From: Parvularcula sp039818345
GTDB lineage: Bacteria > Pseudomonadota > Alphaproteobacteria > Caulobacterales > Parvularculaceae
Direction: 5' to 3'
Assembly (NCBI GenBank): GCA_039818345.1
Contig: JBCBUC010000018.1
Span: 14,911 to 78,910 of the forward strand
Length of the DNA stretch: 64,000 nt
Shown here: positions 18,325 through 28,265 of the stretch, piece by piece
How positions within the stretch are numbered: the first letter of the stretch is position 1
How the letters are laid out: each line of letters opens with the position of its first letter
Translations under genes and position numbers: made by a program
The notes under the pieces: generated by a model
What the model saw: the letters and a program-made list of their open reading frames with translations, nothing else
Databases searched by the model: none
Told to the model about the DNA's origin: nothing

Positions 18325-20018
18325 TACGCCGCCTCGCCGCTCATTTCAGTGCCTTCAGCAAGGAGCTTGCGAGAGGCCGCCCGCGCCTCCTCAGTGACCG
18401 CGGCGCCAGACAGCATGCGCGCGATCTCCTCAATCCGATCATCATCCGTCAGAGCCCGGACATCGGTTCGAACCTTGGTCTTACCAGACTTGGCCACGCG
18501 GAAATGGACCCGTGCGCGCGCCGCCACTTGCGGGGAATGGGTGACGACGAGGGTTTGCGCATCGGAAGCGATTTTCGATAGCCGCTCCCCAATCGCGTCC
18601 GCCACCGCGCCGCCCACGCCGCTATCCACCTCATCAAAGACGATCACTGATTTCTCGTCCTTCGCTGAAAGCACTGTCTTCAGTGCCAGAACGAAGCGAG
18701 ATAATTCGCCTCCCGATGCGATCACTTTCAGCGGACCAAAGGGCGCGCCGGGATTGGTCGAAACCTCAAAGGCGACTTTGTCAATGCCATCCGCAGACAT
18801 CTGATCCTTATCAACAGCAACCACCACTTGGAACTTTGCCTTATCGAGTTTCAGCGGCGCCAGCTCAGCCATCACCGCTTTTGCAAACCGGTTGGCCGCT
18901 TTTTTCCGTCGGCTAGAAAGGTTCTCGGCAGCGGTGAGATAGGCCAGAAGCCTTTGACTTTCCTCTTTACGGAGAGCATCAAAAAGCGCCTCTCCTTCGT
19001 CAAGCGATGACAACTGGCGCTCGACCTCTTCTCGGTAGGCATGAAGCGCATCCGGCGCGCGGCCATATTTTCGGCCAGCAGCGCGGAGCGCAAAGAGGCG
19101 CTCCTCGGTGGCCTCCAGCGCTCTTTCATCGCGAACAAATGCCTCTGCTGCATCAAGCAATGCCCCTCGGGCTTCTGCGAATTCACTGAGCGCCGCATCG
19201 AGCCGCTGGGTTGCTCGACGCAAGGGCTCAGCGGCGTCCGCCCCTAAACGATCCGCGGCTCGATCAATTCGTGCTGCTGCGCCTGAGACTTTTGCTTCGA
19301 GGCCATCATCACCGAGGGCCGCAATTGCCGCCGACAGATCCTCCGAGACTTTTTCCGCAGCCATGAGGTAGGCGCGCCGCTCGGCCAGCTCCGCTTCCTC
19401 CCCTGGCTCAGGGTTCAGGGTTTCAAGCTCTCCAGCGACATGCCGAAGATAGTCGGCTTCCCGCTCTGCAGCCGCTTGTTCGGATTCGCGCGCGGCGATA
19501 TCCGACCGCACGGCGCGAAGTTCATCGTGACAATTGGCCACCTCAGCGCACATCTTTTCAAGACCTGCGAAATTATCAAGTAAAGATCGGTGGACGGATT
19601 GATCGAGAAAACCCTGGCTTTCGTGCTGACCATGGACCTCAATCAGTGTTTCGCCGATGCGCCGAAGCGTACCGATTGGGACCGTCTGGTCATTGACGAA
19701 GGCACGTGACTTTCCATCTTCATTCTGTACACGCCGCAAAATAATCAAGTCATCGTCCACCGGCACACCCGCTTCTGCCAATAACGGCCAGACCGGATGA
19801 TGCGCGGAGGCCTCAAAGACCGCCTGGACGACACCGCGCTCAGCACCTTGGCGCACCAAACCCTTATCGGCCTTACCGCCAGTGGCGAGACCCAGACTAT
19901 CGAGAAGGATCGACTTACCCGCACCGGTCTCTCCGGTGAGGGCGCTTAGCCCGCCACCGAGCCTTAAGGTGAGCCGCTCAATCAGCACGATATCCTGGAT
20001 GGTGAGCTCGATCAGCAT
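18324..20018 (-). CDS. recN: DNA repair protein RecN
   Basis: A 564-residue SMC-like ATPase of double-strand break repair. Walker A GETGAGKS is at residues 29-36; long coiled-coil arms rich in Glu, Ala and Arg fill the centre; ASGGELSRFVLALK is the ABC signature and VIVFDEVDSGVGG the Walker B. It is immediately upstream of ligA. Confidence 0.96.
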   Translation of the reverse strand: MLIELTIQDIVLIERLTLRLGGGLSALTGETGAGKSILLDSLGLATGGKADKGLVRQGAERGVVQAVFEASAHHPVWPLLAEAGVPVDDDLIILRRVQNEDGKSRAFVNDQTVPIGTLRRIGETLIEVHGQHESQGFLDQSVHRSLLDNFAGLEKMCAEVANCHDELRAVRSDIAARESEQAAAEREADYLRHVAGELETLNPEPGEEAELAERRAYLMAAEKVSEDLSAAIAALGDDGLEAKVSGAAARIDRAADRLGADAAEPLRRATQRLDAALSEFAEARGALLDAAEAFVRDERALEATEERLFALRAAGRKYGRAPDALHAYREEVERQLSSLDEGEALFDALRKEESQRLLAYLTAAENLSSRRKKAANRFAKAVMAELAPLKLDKAKFQVVVAVDKDQMSADGIDKVAFEVSTNPGAPFGPLKVIASGGELSRFVLALKTVLSAKDEKSVIVFDEVDSGVGGAVADAIGERLSKIASDAQTLVVTHSPQVAARARVHFRVAKSGKTKVRTDVRALTDDDRIEEIARMLSGAAVTEEARAASRKLLAEGTEMSGEAA

Positions 20019-20078
20019 AACAAGGGGGATCTTGATCGAAGCGTCTCACCGGTCAAGCGCAGCGTGTCTTTCCTTCAA

Positions 20079-21731
20079 TCACGGCGCAAAAACGGCCCCT
20101 TCATTCCAAGTCGGCGCCTCTGGCGCATCAGCGATTCGGCGAATGAGGTCTTCGGCAAGATCGGTGAACCGCGCGGCATCGTGCCAGCGAATCGGCAAAT
20201 GCACATCGTCACTGGGTTGATGATAGTGCTCATCCATGAAGGCTTGAAAGCCTTGTCCCTCATCACCAGTCATGCCGTTAAAAAGGAAAACCGACGGTAT
20301 ACCGCGCTGCACAAAGCGATAGTGGTCGGATCTGACGAACAGCGACATGCTCGGTACCGGATCCGGCGTTGCCACGACACCCACGCCAGCAGCCGCGGCA
20401 TCCAATGGTTCCTTCAAGGACGAATGCTCCACGCCAAAGCCAATCACATCGGTCAAAGGATAAGTCATCACGGGCATATCGATGTTGACGTTGGCCACCG
20501 GCTTATAGCCCAGCATATCAATTGTCTCAGCAAGGTGCTGTGAGCCTAAGAGCCCAAACTCCTCCGCTGTGACCGCGGCAAAAATCACTGTACGGTTTGT
20601 TCTGCCACTGACCGACAGCCTCTCTGCGACCTCCATCAAAACTGCCACGCCAAGAGCATTGTCAAGCGCACCGTTGAATGTGTTGTCGTCCCTCTTCTCT
20701 TCCCGGAAATCAAAATAGGCCAGTTGATGCGTCCCCAAATGATCAAGATGAGCGGTGACGACCACAGCCTCATTTTGGAAGGTCGGATCTCGGCCTGGAA
20801 GCACCCCCACGACGTTGAAGGCGTCGAGACGTTGGGCTGACGCGCTCACCGTCAGATCCGCCGTCACACCGAGGGGGAGGCTCGCCTGTTGGCCCTGACT
20901 TGCGCCCTCGATCAGTGACTTTCCGTCGTACCCGGTGTCATCAATCAACCGGGTCAAGAGATCATAGCTCATCGCGGCCGTTGGGACTGCTTCATCGGGC
21001 CGCGTTTCCATCGCCAGGCTATCATGTCGCCCGCTTCGTCGCAGGCGCGTCAGGCTGCGGACGGATCGCGGAGACGGATCAGCAAAAACAACAGCCGCAG
21101 CACCGTTGCGGACCGCAGTCATCCGCTTGGTATCGAGCCGCCGGAGATGAAGCCGTGCCGCCGGGTCGGTGATGATGGGAGTGCCGCTCAGCACGATAAC
21201 GATCTTATCGGCGACATCGACGCCATCGTAATCATCATAGCCAAGGGCCGGAGCCGTCATGCCGTAGCCGACAAAAACGAGCTCCCCTGATGCACTCTGT
21301 TTTCCGCTCGTCCCGAGATTGGTGATCGGCGGAAAGAACGAAACATCCTCGCCTGCGATCAGCGGCCGCGATGATCCATCGACCGTCAGTGTCATCTCAC
21401 CTGAGACACTCGCCCGTTCCACCTTGTAAAGCGGAACATCCTGGCGATAGTCGTCCGCGCTGATGGGCAAAAGACCAGCCGCGGCGAAATCACCAGCGAC
21501 GTAATCTGCAGCAAGGGCAAATCCATCCGTACCCGTTTCACGCCCTTCGAACGCGTCAGAAGCCAGCACAGTGACATGCTGTTTGAGGGCATCGGCAGCA
21601 CCAGAGGTGGTCGTGCTTGATGGGATATCGAACTGAGCGCACGCGGAAAGAAAAAGCGCCGCCGCAAGAGGGATCAACCTCACGCAGCAGGCGCGACGTT
21701 CCCAAAACATGTTTAACGCGCAGCGCATCAC
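20079..21731 (-). CDS. M28 family metallopeptidase lipoprotein
   Basis: A 550-residue zinc aminopeptidase-like protein. The N-terminus has a signal peptide with lipobox (LSACAQF). A protease-associated insert (GAAAVVFAD) precedes the peptidase domain, where VVVTAHLDHLG, GALDNALGV, FAAVTAEEFGLLGS, NVNIDMP and HYHQPSDD supply the expected His, Asp, Glu, Asp and His zinc ligands. It probably trims peptides at the outer face of the cell. The start is GTG at 21731, or the adjacent ATG at 21728; AGGAG lies upstream of both. Confidence 0.9.
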   Translation of the reverse strand: MMRCALNMFWERRACCVRLIPLAAALFLSACAQFDIPSSTTTSGAADALKQHVTVLASDAFEGRETGTDGFALAADYVAGDFAAAGLLPISADDYRQDVPLYKVERASVSGEMTLTVDGSSRPLIAGEDVSFFPPITNLGTSGKQSASGELVFVGYGMTAPALGYDDYDGVDVADKIVIVLSGTPIITDPAARLHLRRLDTKRMTAVRNGAAAVVFADPSPRSVRSLTRLRRSGRHDSLAMETRPDEAVPTAAMSYDLLTRLIDDTGYDGKSLIEGASQGQQASLPLGVTADLTVSASAQRLDAFNVVGVLPGRDPTFQNEAVVVTAHLDHLGTHQLAYFDFREEKRDDNTFNGALDNALGVAVLMEVAERLSVSGRTNRTVIFAAVTAEEFGLLGSQHLAETIDMLGYKPVANVNIDMPVMTYPLTDVIGFGVEHSSLKEPLDAAAAGVGVVATPDPVPSMSLFVRSDHYRFVQRGIPSVFLFNGMTGDEGQGFQAFMDEHYHQPSDDVHLPIRWHDAARFTDLAEDLIRRIADAPEAPTWNEGAVFAP

Positions 21732-21858
21732 GGTCTAGGTCTCCTCAATCCCGCCATCTTACCCTCGATAAAATGGACGGCGCAAACAGCGCAGGCCGCG
21801 ACCTGCGGTCCCGTCGCCTATCTGCGACGCTGGCATAAATCTGCTACGCGGAGAGGCG

Positions 21859-22008
21859 ATGAAACGTGACGGCAAAACGGTGGCGAAGGGTGATCTGCCG
21901 AGCAAGCTCTGCAAGAGCTGTGGGCGCCCATTTGCGTGGCGGAAAAAATGGGCGCGCAGCTGGGATGACGTTCTTTATTGCTCCGATCGTTGTCGCAGAA
22001 AACGGTAA
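21859..22008 (+). CDS. DUF2256 small zinc-ribbon protein
   Basis: A 49-residue basic protein. CKSCGRPF...WRKKWARSWDDVLYC..RC matches the DUF2256 family, with four cysteines that probably bind zinc. A good ribosome site (GGAGAGG) precedes the ATG, and the next gene starts 7 bases after its stop, suggesting coupling. The family has no proven function. Confidence 0.85.
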   Translation: MKRDGKTVAKGDLPSKLCKSCGRPFAWRKKWARSWDDVLYCSDRCRRKR

Positions 22009-22014
22009 CGCGCA

Positions 22015-22749
22015 ATGGGTCTGACAAGTTTTCCGCAAGGCATGCGGGTCGCCGTCTGGGGGGCATCCGGTGGTCTCGGCGGAGCCTTTGTTGAAACATT
22101 GGCGCAGCATGAACGGGTCGCCGAGGTCGTCGCGCTTTCCCGCCAGAGGTATGTAGAGAAAGGCAAAATACGCGCGCTAACCTATGACAGTAAGGATGGA
22201 AATTCCATCAACAAGGCCGCTGAAGAGGCAGCGGCGGGCCAGACATTGCAACTTGTTCTCGTCGCAACAGGCACGCTGCACAGCACCGCGTACCAACCGG
22301 AGAAGGCTCTGCGCCAGCTCAATCCCGAAGGGTTTCAGGAGGTGATGCGGATCAATGCCCTTCTCCCTGCCCTGATCGCGCAAGCAATGATGGGCCATCT
22401 TGATCGAGAGCGCAGTGTGTTCGCAGCCCTCTCCGCCCGGGTCGGTAGCATTTCCGACAACCACCTTGGGGGTTGGCATAGCTATCGTGCATCAAAGGCG
22501 GCGCTCAACATGCTGCTTCGAAACATCGCGATCGAAACAGCTCGTCGCAACAAAGGTGCGATCGTCATCGGCCTTCATCCGGGCACGGTGGACACATCGC
22601 TTTCAGAACCCTTTCAAGGAAATGTTCCCGAGGGGAAATTGTTTCAACCACCCGCCGCTGCCCGTGACATGCTCAAGGCCATCGACGGCCTGACGCCCGA
22701 TGCAAGTGGTCAGTGTTTTGACTATGCAGGTCAAGTGATCCCGTTTTAG
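22015..22749 (+). CDS. short-chain dehydrogenase/reductase (C-factor-like)
   Basis: A 244-residue SDR. VAVWGASGGLGGAF is the nucleotide-binding loop, SYRASKAALNML holds the YxxxK catalytic pair, and LHPGTVDTSLSEPF is typical of the CsgA/C-factor-like branch. It lies directly behind the DUF2256 gene. Substrate unknown. Confidence 0.9.
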   Translation: MGLTSFPQGMRVAVWGASGGLGGAFVETLAQHERVAEVVALSRQRYVEKGKIRALTYDSKDGNSINKAAEEAAAGQTLQLVLVATGTLHSTAYQPEKALRQLNPEGFQEVMRINALLPALIAQAMMGHLDRERSVFAALSARVGSISDNHLGGWHSYRASKAALNMLLRNIAIETARRNKGAIVIGLHPGTVDTSLSEPFQGNVPEGKLFQPPAAARDMLKAIDGLTPDASGQCFDYAGQVIPF

Positions 22750-22777
22750 GGCCGTGCCTCCCATAAGCTGCACTCAC

Positions 22778-24526
22778 CTAACATCCGGCATAGGGGGCAC
22801 AGGCGGCGCCGCCTGGCCCGCGTTCATCAGAATAGCCGTAATACCAGCCATCCTTTACCATCACCGCGTTCGCTGTTGCGAACCAATCGAACGGCGCAAG
22901 GTCATGACCTTTTGAAGAGAGCCCCGCGACGGTATCGTTTGAGACCATAGGTCCATAAAGGACTTGATCGGGCTTCCATTGATGATGAACCCGGGGGGCC
23001 GCAACGGCCTCTGCCATGTTCATATCCTTATCAATCACATTACGGATGATATTAAAGACAGCCGTGATAATACGGCTTCCGCCCTGCGCCCCGACCGAAA
23101 GATAAGGTTCGCCATCCTTTAAGACCAAGGTCGGCGTCATGGAACTGAGCGGCCGTTTACCAGGTTCGATTGCGTTACGCTCCCCCATCACCAATCCGTA
23201 GGCGTTAGGAACACCTGGCTTGGCCGCAAAGTCATCCATCTCATTGTTCATGACAATTCCGGTACCAGGGATCACAACCCCCGATCCAAATGATAGATTG
23301 AGGGTGTAGGTGTTGGCGACCATGTTACCATGCTGGTCGATAACAGAATAGTGCGTTGTCTGACCACCTTCATTGGTAGGTTCCACCCCGTTGAAGATCT
23401 CAGACGATTGATCGGCACGGTCGGGTTTGATGGTCGACGCCCGGGTCGCCGCATAGTCTGGCGACAACAGCAAATCAGTTGGCATATCGACAAAATCAGC
23501 ATCGCCCATCAGCTCAGCCCGATCGGCATAGGCCCGCCGCATGATCTCAATCAGGACATGAAGACTATCAGCATCCGGACCAGAGAAAGCCGCTGGCTCA
23601 TCAAGCGCGAGCATATTCAGCATCTGGATCAGCAAGATCCCGCCAGAGCTTGGTGGCGGGAAAGAGATGATGTCATGACCACGATAGCTGCCGGTGACAG
23701 GAACCCGCTCGACCACCTTGAAATTCGCGAGGTCTTCCCGGGTGATCAAGCCGCCATTCGCCGCCATCTCATCAGCGATCGCGTCAGCCACCCAACCGGC
23801 GTAAAAACCGTCAGTCCCGTGACGCCGGATGGTCTTTAACACCTTGGCAAGCTCGGGGCGGCGCCATTTTTCGCCCGGCGCGTATCCTGTGCCATCTGGC
23901 TTGAAAAATTCCGCGCGCGCTGCAGGGTAGCGCTCAAGAATCTCGCGATAGTCTTCAACGCTGGCGGCTGTAAAATAGTGGATCGGGTGTCCATGCTTTG
24001 CCAAGCGAATGGCAGGATTGATCACGCGCCGGAAGGGCAGCACACCGAATTTCTCATGGGCATGAATGAGACCAGCGACCGTACCCGGAACGCCCGATGC
24101 GCGATGGGAGTAATAGATCGCATCTTCATCAACGTCGCCATCGTTTCCTAGATACATATCGCGCGAGGCGGCGGCGGGCGCAGTTTCGCGGTAATCGATC
24201 GCCACGCTTTCGCCCGTCTCCTGCATGCGGATCAGCATGAAACCGCCGCCTCCGAGATTGCCCGCCTGCGGATGAGTGACCGCTAGAGCAAAACCAACGG
24301 CCACGGCGGCATCCACAGCATTGCCGCCGTCCTCCAGAATGTCGGCTCCGACTTGCGCCGCGATCCTGTCCTGCGCCGCCACCATGCCGTGTTGGCTGGC
24401 GTTCGGGTGATGCACCGCGGTGGGCAGGGGCGGTGTCGGAAGTCTCTCAAAGGCATGCTCGGCCAAGGCCGATCTTGCCGAGACGACAAGAACGACAATG
24501 GAAAAAACGATGGTGACTGGTCGCAT
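22778..24526 (-). CDS. ggt: gamma-glutamyltransferase
   Basis: A 582-residue precursor with an N-terminal signal peptide (residues 1-22). It should be exported and cut itself into large and small subunits before the catalytic threonine in GGQTTHYSVID. NLGGGGFM, RPLSSMTPTLVL and GAQGGSRIITAV are typical family motifs. The enzyme hydrolyses or transfers gamma-glutamyl groups from glutathione in the periplasm. Confidence 0.95.
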   Translation of the reverse strand: MRPVTIVFSIVVLVVSARSALAEHAFERLPTPPLPTAVHHPNASQHGMVAAQDRIAAQVGADILEDGGNAVDAAVAVGFALAVTHPQAGNLGGGGFMLIRMQETGESVAIDYRETAPAAASRDMYLGNDGDVDEDAIYYSHRASGVPGTVAGLIHAHEKFGVLPFRRVINPAIRLAKHGHPIHYFTAASVEDYREILERYPAARAEFFKPDGTGYAPGEKWRRPELAKVLKTIRRHGTDGFYAGWVADAIADEMAANGGLITREDLANFKVVERVPVTGSYRGHDIISFPPPSSGGILLIQMLNMLALDEPAAFSGPDADSLHVLIEIMRRAYADRAELMGDADFVDMPTDLLLSPDYAATRASTIKPDRADQSSEIFNGVEPTNEGGQTTHYSVIDQHGNMVANTYTLNLSFGSGVVIPGTGIVMNNEMDDFAAKPGVPNAYGLVMGERNAIEPGKRPLSSMTPTLVLKDGEPYLSVGAQGGSRIITAVFNIIRNVIDKDMNMAEAVAAPRVHHQWKPDQVLYGPMVSNDTVAGLSSKGHDLAPFDWFATANAVMVKDGWYYGYSDERGPGGAACAPYAGC

Positions 24527-24783
24527 GGGATTGGCCCCCTCAAAGATGGACCAACCTACACCTGGTTCGTTGTCCTTCCTAGGCTCCGCGCTCCTAACCA
24601 GGAGGCAACGGCAACGCCTAGCGCCCTATAGCGGCCGCTGAGGCCAGTGGCTTAAGTCGCCCCAAAGCGGTCACTCGGGCTTCGGCATAAATTCGCCAAA
24701 ATGCCATCCTGCGGTCGTCGGAGGTAAAATCATCGCCGCCAATTTTGGTTGGTCATCAGCAGGACAGATCACGCTCTGCTTGA

Positions 24784-25008
24784 ACACGCAATTTTCCGCC
24801 GAATGCACCATCGAAACAAGCCTCCTCCGCTTTGACCCGCCCGCCCCTCGGTCTAGCCGTGCCGCAGCTGCGCGCCGGACACATCAACGGCTTTGCCGGG
24901 ATCACCTTTGAAGCCGTGAATATCGCGCCTTTGCCCGTTCCTGCCGCCGCACCGCTAATACTGGCGGGCCTCGGCGCCCTCGGCCTGAGGCGCGCTCGCC
25001 GCGGCTAG
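24784..25008 (+). pseudogene. remnant of a VPxPA-CTERM-type surface protein
   Basis: The last part of this stretch reads HINGFAGITFEAVNIAP followed by a C-terminal tripartite sorting signal (a PVPAAAPL motif, a hydrophobic helix and an arginine-rich tail RRARRG). The signal is nearly the same as that of the intact protein at 25167-25748. Upstream the frame is low-quality and is closed by a stop near 24783, and no credible start with a ribosome site is present. It is best read as a decayed or truncated paralogue. Confidence 0.6.
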
Positions 25009-25166
25009 TCGTCCACTCGGCATCCAGCATTGATCCTTTTACGGACGGTACTCCACCAGGGGCGCTTGTCTTTCCTCAGAGCCTTTTTTTAAATGAGCGA
25101 TGGAGGAATCCGACCCCTGACTCCGTCTTAACCCCATCAACCGAGTTTTATCCGAGGGGGTAACCA

Positions 25167-25748
25167 ATGAAGCGAACACTCACTGCCATCGCAGCGCTGA
25201 CAGCGGCGTGGGCATCAGCATCCGCCAGCCAAGTCACCATCGACTTCAACGGCATTAACTTTCCCGGTCAGAGCATAATGTCGACGCCGTATCTCGAGGA
25301 TGGTTACTCCGTTGACGGATCTAGCGCTGCTGACTTCGCATCAGTCTTACGCGGCGAACTGAGCCACAGCTTTTTTGACACGGGAGAGTTCATATCCCTT
25401 ACCCGGATCGACCAAGCCGATTTCTTCCTTGTGTCCTTTGACTACGCAAGCGGCTTTGAGGGGTTTGCTAGCGACTCCTATCGGGTTTCCGGCCGCCGAG
25501 ATGGCAAAGAGGTGGTAGATTTTGGGACCTTCTCGACCACTTCACAAACACCGATCACCGAAGTCGTGTTGTCGACCATTTCGATCGACGAATTGGTGCT
25601 TACCGGAACACAAATCAACCCTTCCAGCACCCGTTGGGACAACTTCGTCTTCGACACCGCAGCACCGGTCCCGGTGCCCGCCGCGGCACCGCTGATGCTT
25701 GCGGGCCTAGGTGTTCTTGGCCTTCGCCGCCGCCGTAAGGCTGCGTAA
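25167..25748 (+). CDS. exported protein with VPxPA/PEP-CTERM-type C-terminal sorting signal
   Basis: A 193-residue protein with a signal peptide (cut near ASA, about residue 20), a beta-rich extracellular domain and a C-terminal signal: PVPVPAAAPL, a hydrophobic helix MLAGLGVLGL and the basic tail RRRRKAA. Such tails are recognised by exosortase-type transpeptidases that process proteins tied to extracellular polysaccharide. A strong ribosome site (GAGGGGG) precedes the ATG and a terminator follows. No exosortase gene is in the window. The domain itself is not recognised. Confidence 0.85.
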   Translation: MKRTLTAIAALTAAWASASASQVTIDFNGINFPGQSIMSTPYLEDGYSVDGSSAADFASVLRGELSHSFFDTGEFISLTRIDQADFFLVSFDYASGFEGFASDSYRVSGRRDGKEVVDFGTFSTTSQTPITEVVLSTISIDELVLTGTQINPSSTRWDNFVFDTAAPVPVPAAAPLMLAGLGVLGLRRRRKAA

Positions 25749-25776
25749 GCGACACACAATTTACTAGTAGTCAGAG

Positions 25777-25804
25777 GGCGGTGAATGTGGTCACCGCCTT
25801 TTTT
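25777..25804 (+). terminator. rho-independent terminator
   Basis: GGCGGTGA and TCACCGCC form an 8-bp stem around a 6-base loop, followed by six T. It closes the VPxPA-CTERM gene. Confidence 0.88.
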
Positions 25805-26267
25805 GTGTCAGTGGCGGAAATGAGCATGACGCCTCACACTCTGAGCAACCTCGTTCGCGGGCAACGCCCTGTCGAGGCTAGATGAGATAGCTCGCTCAAA
25901 TGCGGATCTCGGCAATCTTGCGCTCGACAACAGTATGAAGTGTTGTCCTTTATCTTCTTGCTTCCAGCGACCTAGCGCGCGTTTGATGTCTCGGGCCAGC
26001 GCTAAAACGGGTATTGCGATAGGTCAATTCTGATGGCGATCTCAGGTCAATCGTGGCGAACCAGGAGCGTGCTTAACTCGCCCCCTCTAAGCCGCTCGCG
26101 CTGGCTAGCCGGATGACCACTTTAGACTGATTGTTGTTGGCCGCGTTGTGTCCGGGCTGGACCGCGTTCATGCGTCCGTACCCCCGTTGCGGGCATTCTG
26201 CCGATGTCATCACCGGCGGTCGCCCCAAGGGGTCGCGCGGGGCGCTGACAGCGGGTAGAATGACACG

Positions 26268-26960
26268 ATGTGCGGACGATTTTCCCAAGAGGCCACATGG
26301 CAAGAGCTCAGGGACCATTATGCGCTGATCCCGACCCAACCTGCGCTCAATCTAGCGGCGCGCTACAATATAGGCCCTCTCCAACAGGCGTTGATCATTC
26401 GGGCGCATTCGAATGGACGCGAAGCTGCACCTGCAGTCTTTGACCTTGTTCCATCGAACTGGAAACGTCCGAGGAAGGATAAAAAATTTTCGACCTTTAA
26501 CGCCAAATCGGAAACTGTCGCCTCCTTACGGTCTTTCAAGGACGCCTGGGCAGCGGGACAACGGGCCGTTCTTCCGGTCGATGGCTTTTACGAGTGGCCT
26601 CGTCCAAAAAAGCCAGGCACGCCTCCCTATTACATCACTGCCGCCAGCGGTGGACGCCTCCAACTCGCAGCGCTCTGGTCGAGGTGGTTCAATCCGATCA
26701 CGAAGCAAGATGAAGATACGTTTGCCGTGCTCACCTCTCCCCCAAATGCGGATATGGAAGCTGTGCCCCATCACCGCTCTCCCGTTATCATCGCCGAAGA
26801 GGCAACAGAGGCTTGGTTATGTTCACGTCCAGAAGAAGCCGCAGGATTGCTTGCACCGCCGCCGAACGGCCTATTCCATCTGCTACGCGTCACAACGTAC
26901 ACCAATAAAATCGGCAACGAAGGCCGCCAATGCATCGAGGGGCCCATCACACTTCTATAG
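26268..26960 (+). CDS. SRAP domain protein (YedK/HMCES family)
   Basis: A 230-residue protein that forms a DNA-protein crosslink with abasic sites in single-stranded DNA, shielding them. The catalytic Cys2 follows the start Met (MCGRFSQ), N78 lies in FNAKSET, E109 in GFYEW and H168 in PHHRSP; these are the four active-site positions of the family. The 460 bases before it hold no recognisable gene. Confidence 0.93.
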   Translation: MCGRFSQEATWQELRDHYALIPTQPALNLAARYNIGPLQQALIIRAHSNGREAAPAVFDLVPSNWKRPRKDKKFSTFNAKSETVASLRSFKDAWAAGQRAVLPVDGFYEWPRPKKPGTPPYYITAASGGRLQLAALWSRWFNPITKQDEDTFAVLTSPPNADMEAVPHHRSPVIIAEEATEAWLCSRPEEAAGLLAPPPNGLFHLLRVTTYTNKIGNEGRQCIEGPITLL

Positions 26961-27011
26961 ACCAATGGACATGACCCACTTCGCAGGAACGCAACGAGAA
27001 AGTGCAAGAGA

Positions 27012-27086
27012 TGGTGCGCGTACCAAGGTTCGAACTTGGGACCCCTTCGATGTCAACGAAGTGCTCTACCACTGAGCTATACGCGC
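27012..27086 (-). tRNA. tRNA-Val(GAC)
   Basis: A 75-base cloverleaf with 7-bp acceptor (GCGCGTA/TACGCGC), encoded CCA, a CTTCG/CGAAG anticodon stem and loop TTGACAT, giving anticodon GAC. Confidence 0.96.
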
Positions 27087-27139
27087 AGGATCCATTGGAA
27101 CGGCGACGCATAGCGGAGGCGTCGCCAGGGCTCAAGCCT

Positions 27140-28039
27140 TCATTTTTCGTCCTTTGGCGGGCGATAGCGCATCAAGCCCTCTTGGACCGTGCTGGCCACC
27201 AAACGGCCGTCCCGGCTGAAGATTTGACCCGATGAGTGGCCCCGCGCGCCGGACGACCAGCCAGAGCGCATGGTGTGAAGGTGCCACTCCCCAATGTTCA
27301 CAGGTCCATGAAACCAAACCGCGTGGTCAATGCTCGCCGATCGGACACCCGCGTCGGACCAATGCACACCGTGGGGCAGCATCGCGGTTCCCAGCAGCGA
27401 AAAATCGGACGAATAGGCGAGGATCGCCCGGTGCAATCCCTGTTCTTCAGGCAGCTGACCGTTAAATCGGAACCAAACGTGTTGCTCTGGCTCAGCGGGC
27501 GCGCCGTTGAAAACCTTGGCCGACGTTCGCTTAAGATCAACACCGCGGGGGCGCCGCATGAACCACTTAAACGTTTCAGGCAGATGAGGGAGATCATCGG
27601 CCAGTTCGGCATCACTCTTTAGGTCTTCCGGCTGCGGCACTTCCGGCATTGCGTCTTGATGACTTAAGCCCTCCTCTTCCTTGTGGAAGGACGTGATCAT
27701 ATTGAGGATCGTTTCACCATTTTGCTGCGCGATCACACGGCGGTTTGAGAAACTGCCGCCATCACGATCGCGCTCAACGCGGTAAATAATTGGAAGTGCA
27801 TCATTCCCCGCTCTGACGAAATAGGCGTGGAGTGAATGCACCGCGCGATCGTCCGGGACCGTCCGTTCCGCGGCGGCAAGCGCTTGGCCAATTACCTGCC
27901 CACCAAAAACCCGCCCGCGCGCGTCCGGATCTCGGATCCCGCGATACAAATTGATGTCAAGCGTTTCGAGCTCGAACAGCGACAACATCACTTCAGCGGG
28001 ACTTTGGTGAGTCGGACCGGGGTCATTGCGATTATCCAT
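27140..28039 (-). CDS. tesB: acyl-CoA thioesterase II
   Basis: A 299-residue double-hotdog thioesterase that hydrolyses medium- and long-chain acyl-CoA. GRVFGGQVIGQALAAAERTV and the C-terminal HLHTMRSGWSSGARGHSSGQ region with the catalytic Asp-Thr-Gln environment are typical of TesB. It fits the fatty-acid and branched-chain acyl-CoA genes that follow. Confidence 0.93.
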   Translation of the reverse strand: MDNRNDPGPTHQSPAEVMLSLFELETLDINLYRGIRDPDARGRVFGGQVIGQALAAAERTVPDDRAVHSLHAYFVRAGNDALPIIYRVERDRDGGSFSNRRVIAQQNGETILNMITSFHKEEEGLSHQDAMPEVPQPEDLKSDAELADDLPHLPETFKWFMRRPRGVDLKRTSAKVFNGAPAEPEQHVWFRFNGQLPEEQGLHRAILAYSSDFSLLGTAMLPHGVHWSDAGVRSASIDHAVWFHGPVNIGEWHLHTMRSGWSSGARGHSSGQIFSRDGRLVASTVQEGLMRYRPPKDEK

Positions 28040-28265
28040 CCGCCCCCCTTAGCGGATGCAGAAGACAGCTTGCCAGACCCGCAGCGTAAGATTTTGGCAG
28101 GGAGCATGCCATTCTCGTCCATACGCATGGTGGAACTGATAAGCCTCGATAAAACCGAGCGATTGATGCCAGAATGCCGCGTTACCGACCGAGGACGAAC
28201 CCGCGTCCTCGTTTTCTCAACGACGTCAATTGCGCGAGCCCAGTGACTAAACGCGAGGCGGCGTC

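Noticed and set aside
24784..25008. Intact small exported protein
   Set aside because: No signal peptide, no start with ribosome site, and an upstream in-frame stop; only the C-terminal signal is convincing.
25805..26267. Gene in the 460-base gap before the SRAP gene
   Set aside because: No frame with start, ribosome site and coding-like composition; only a shadow on the minus strand.
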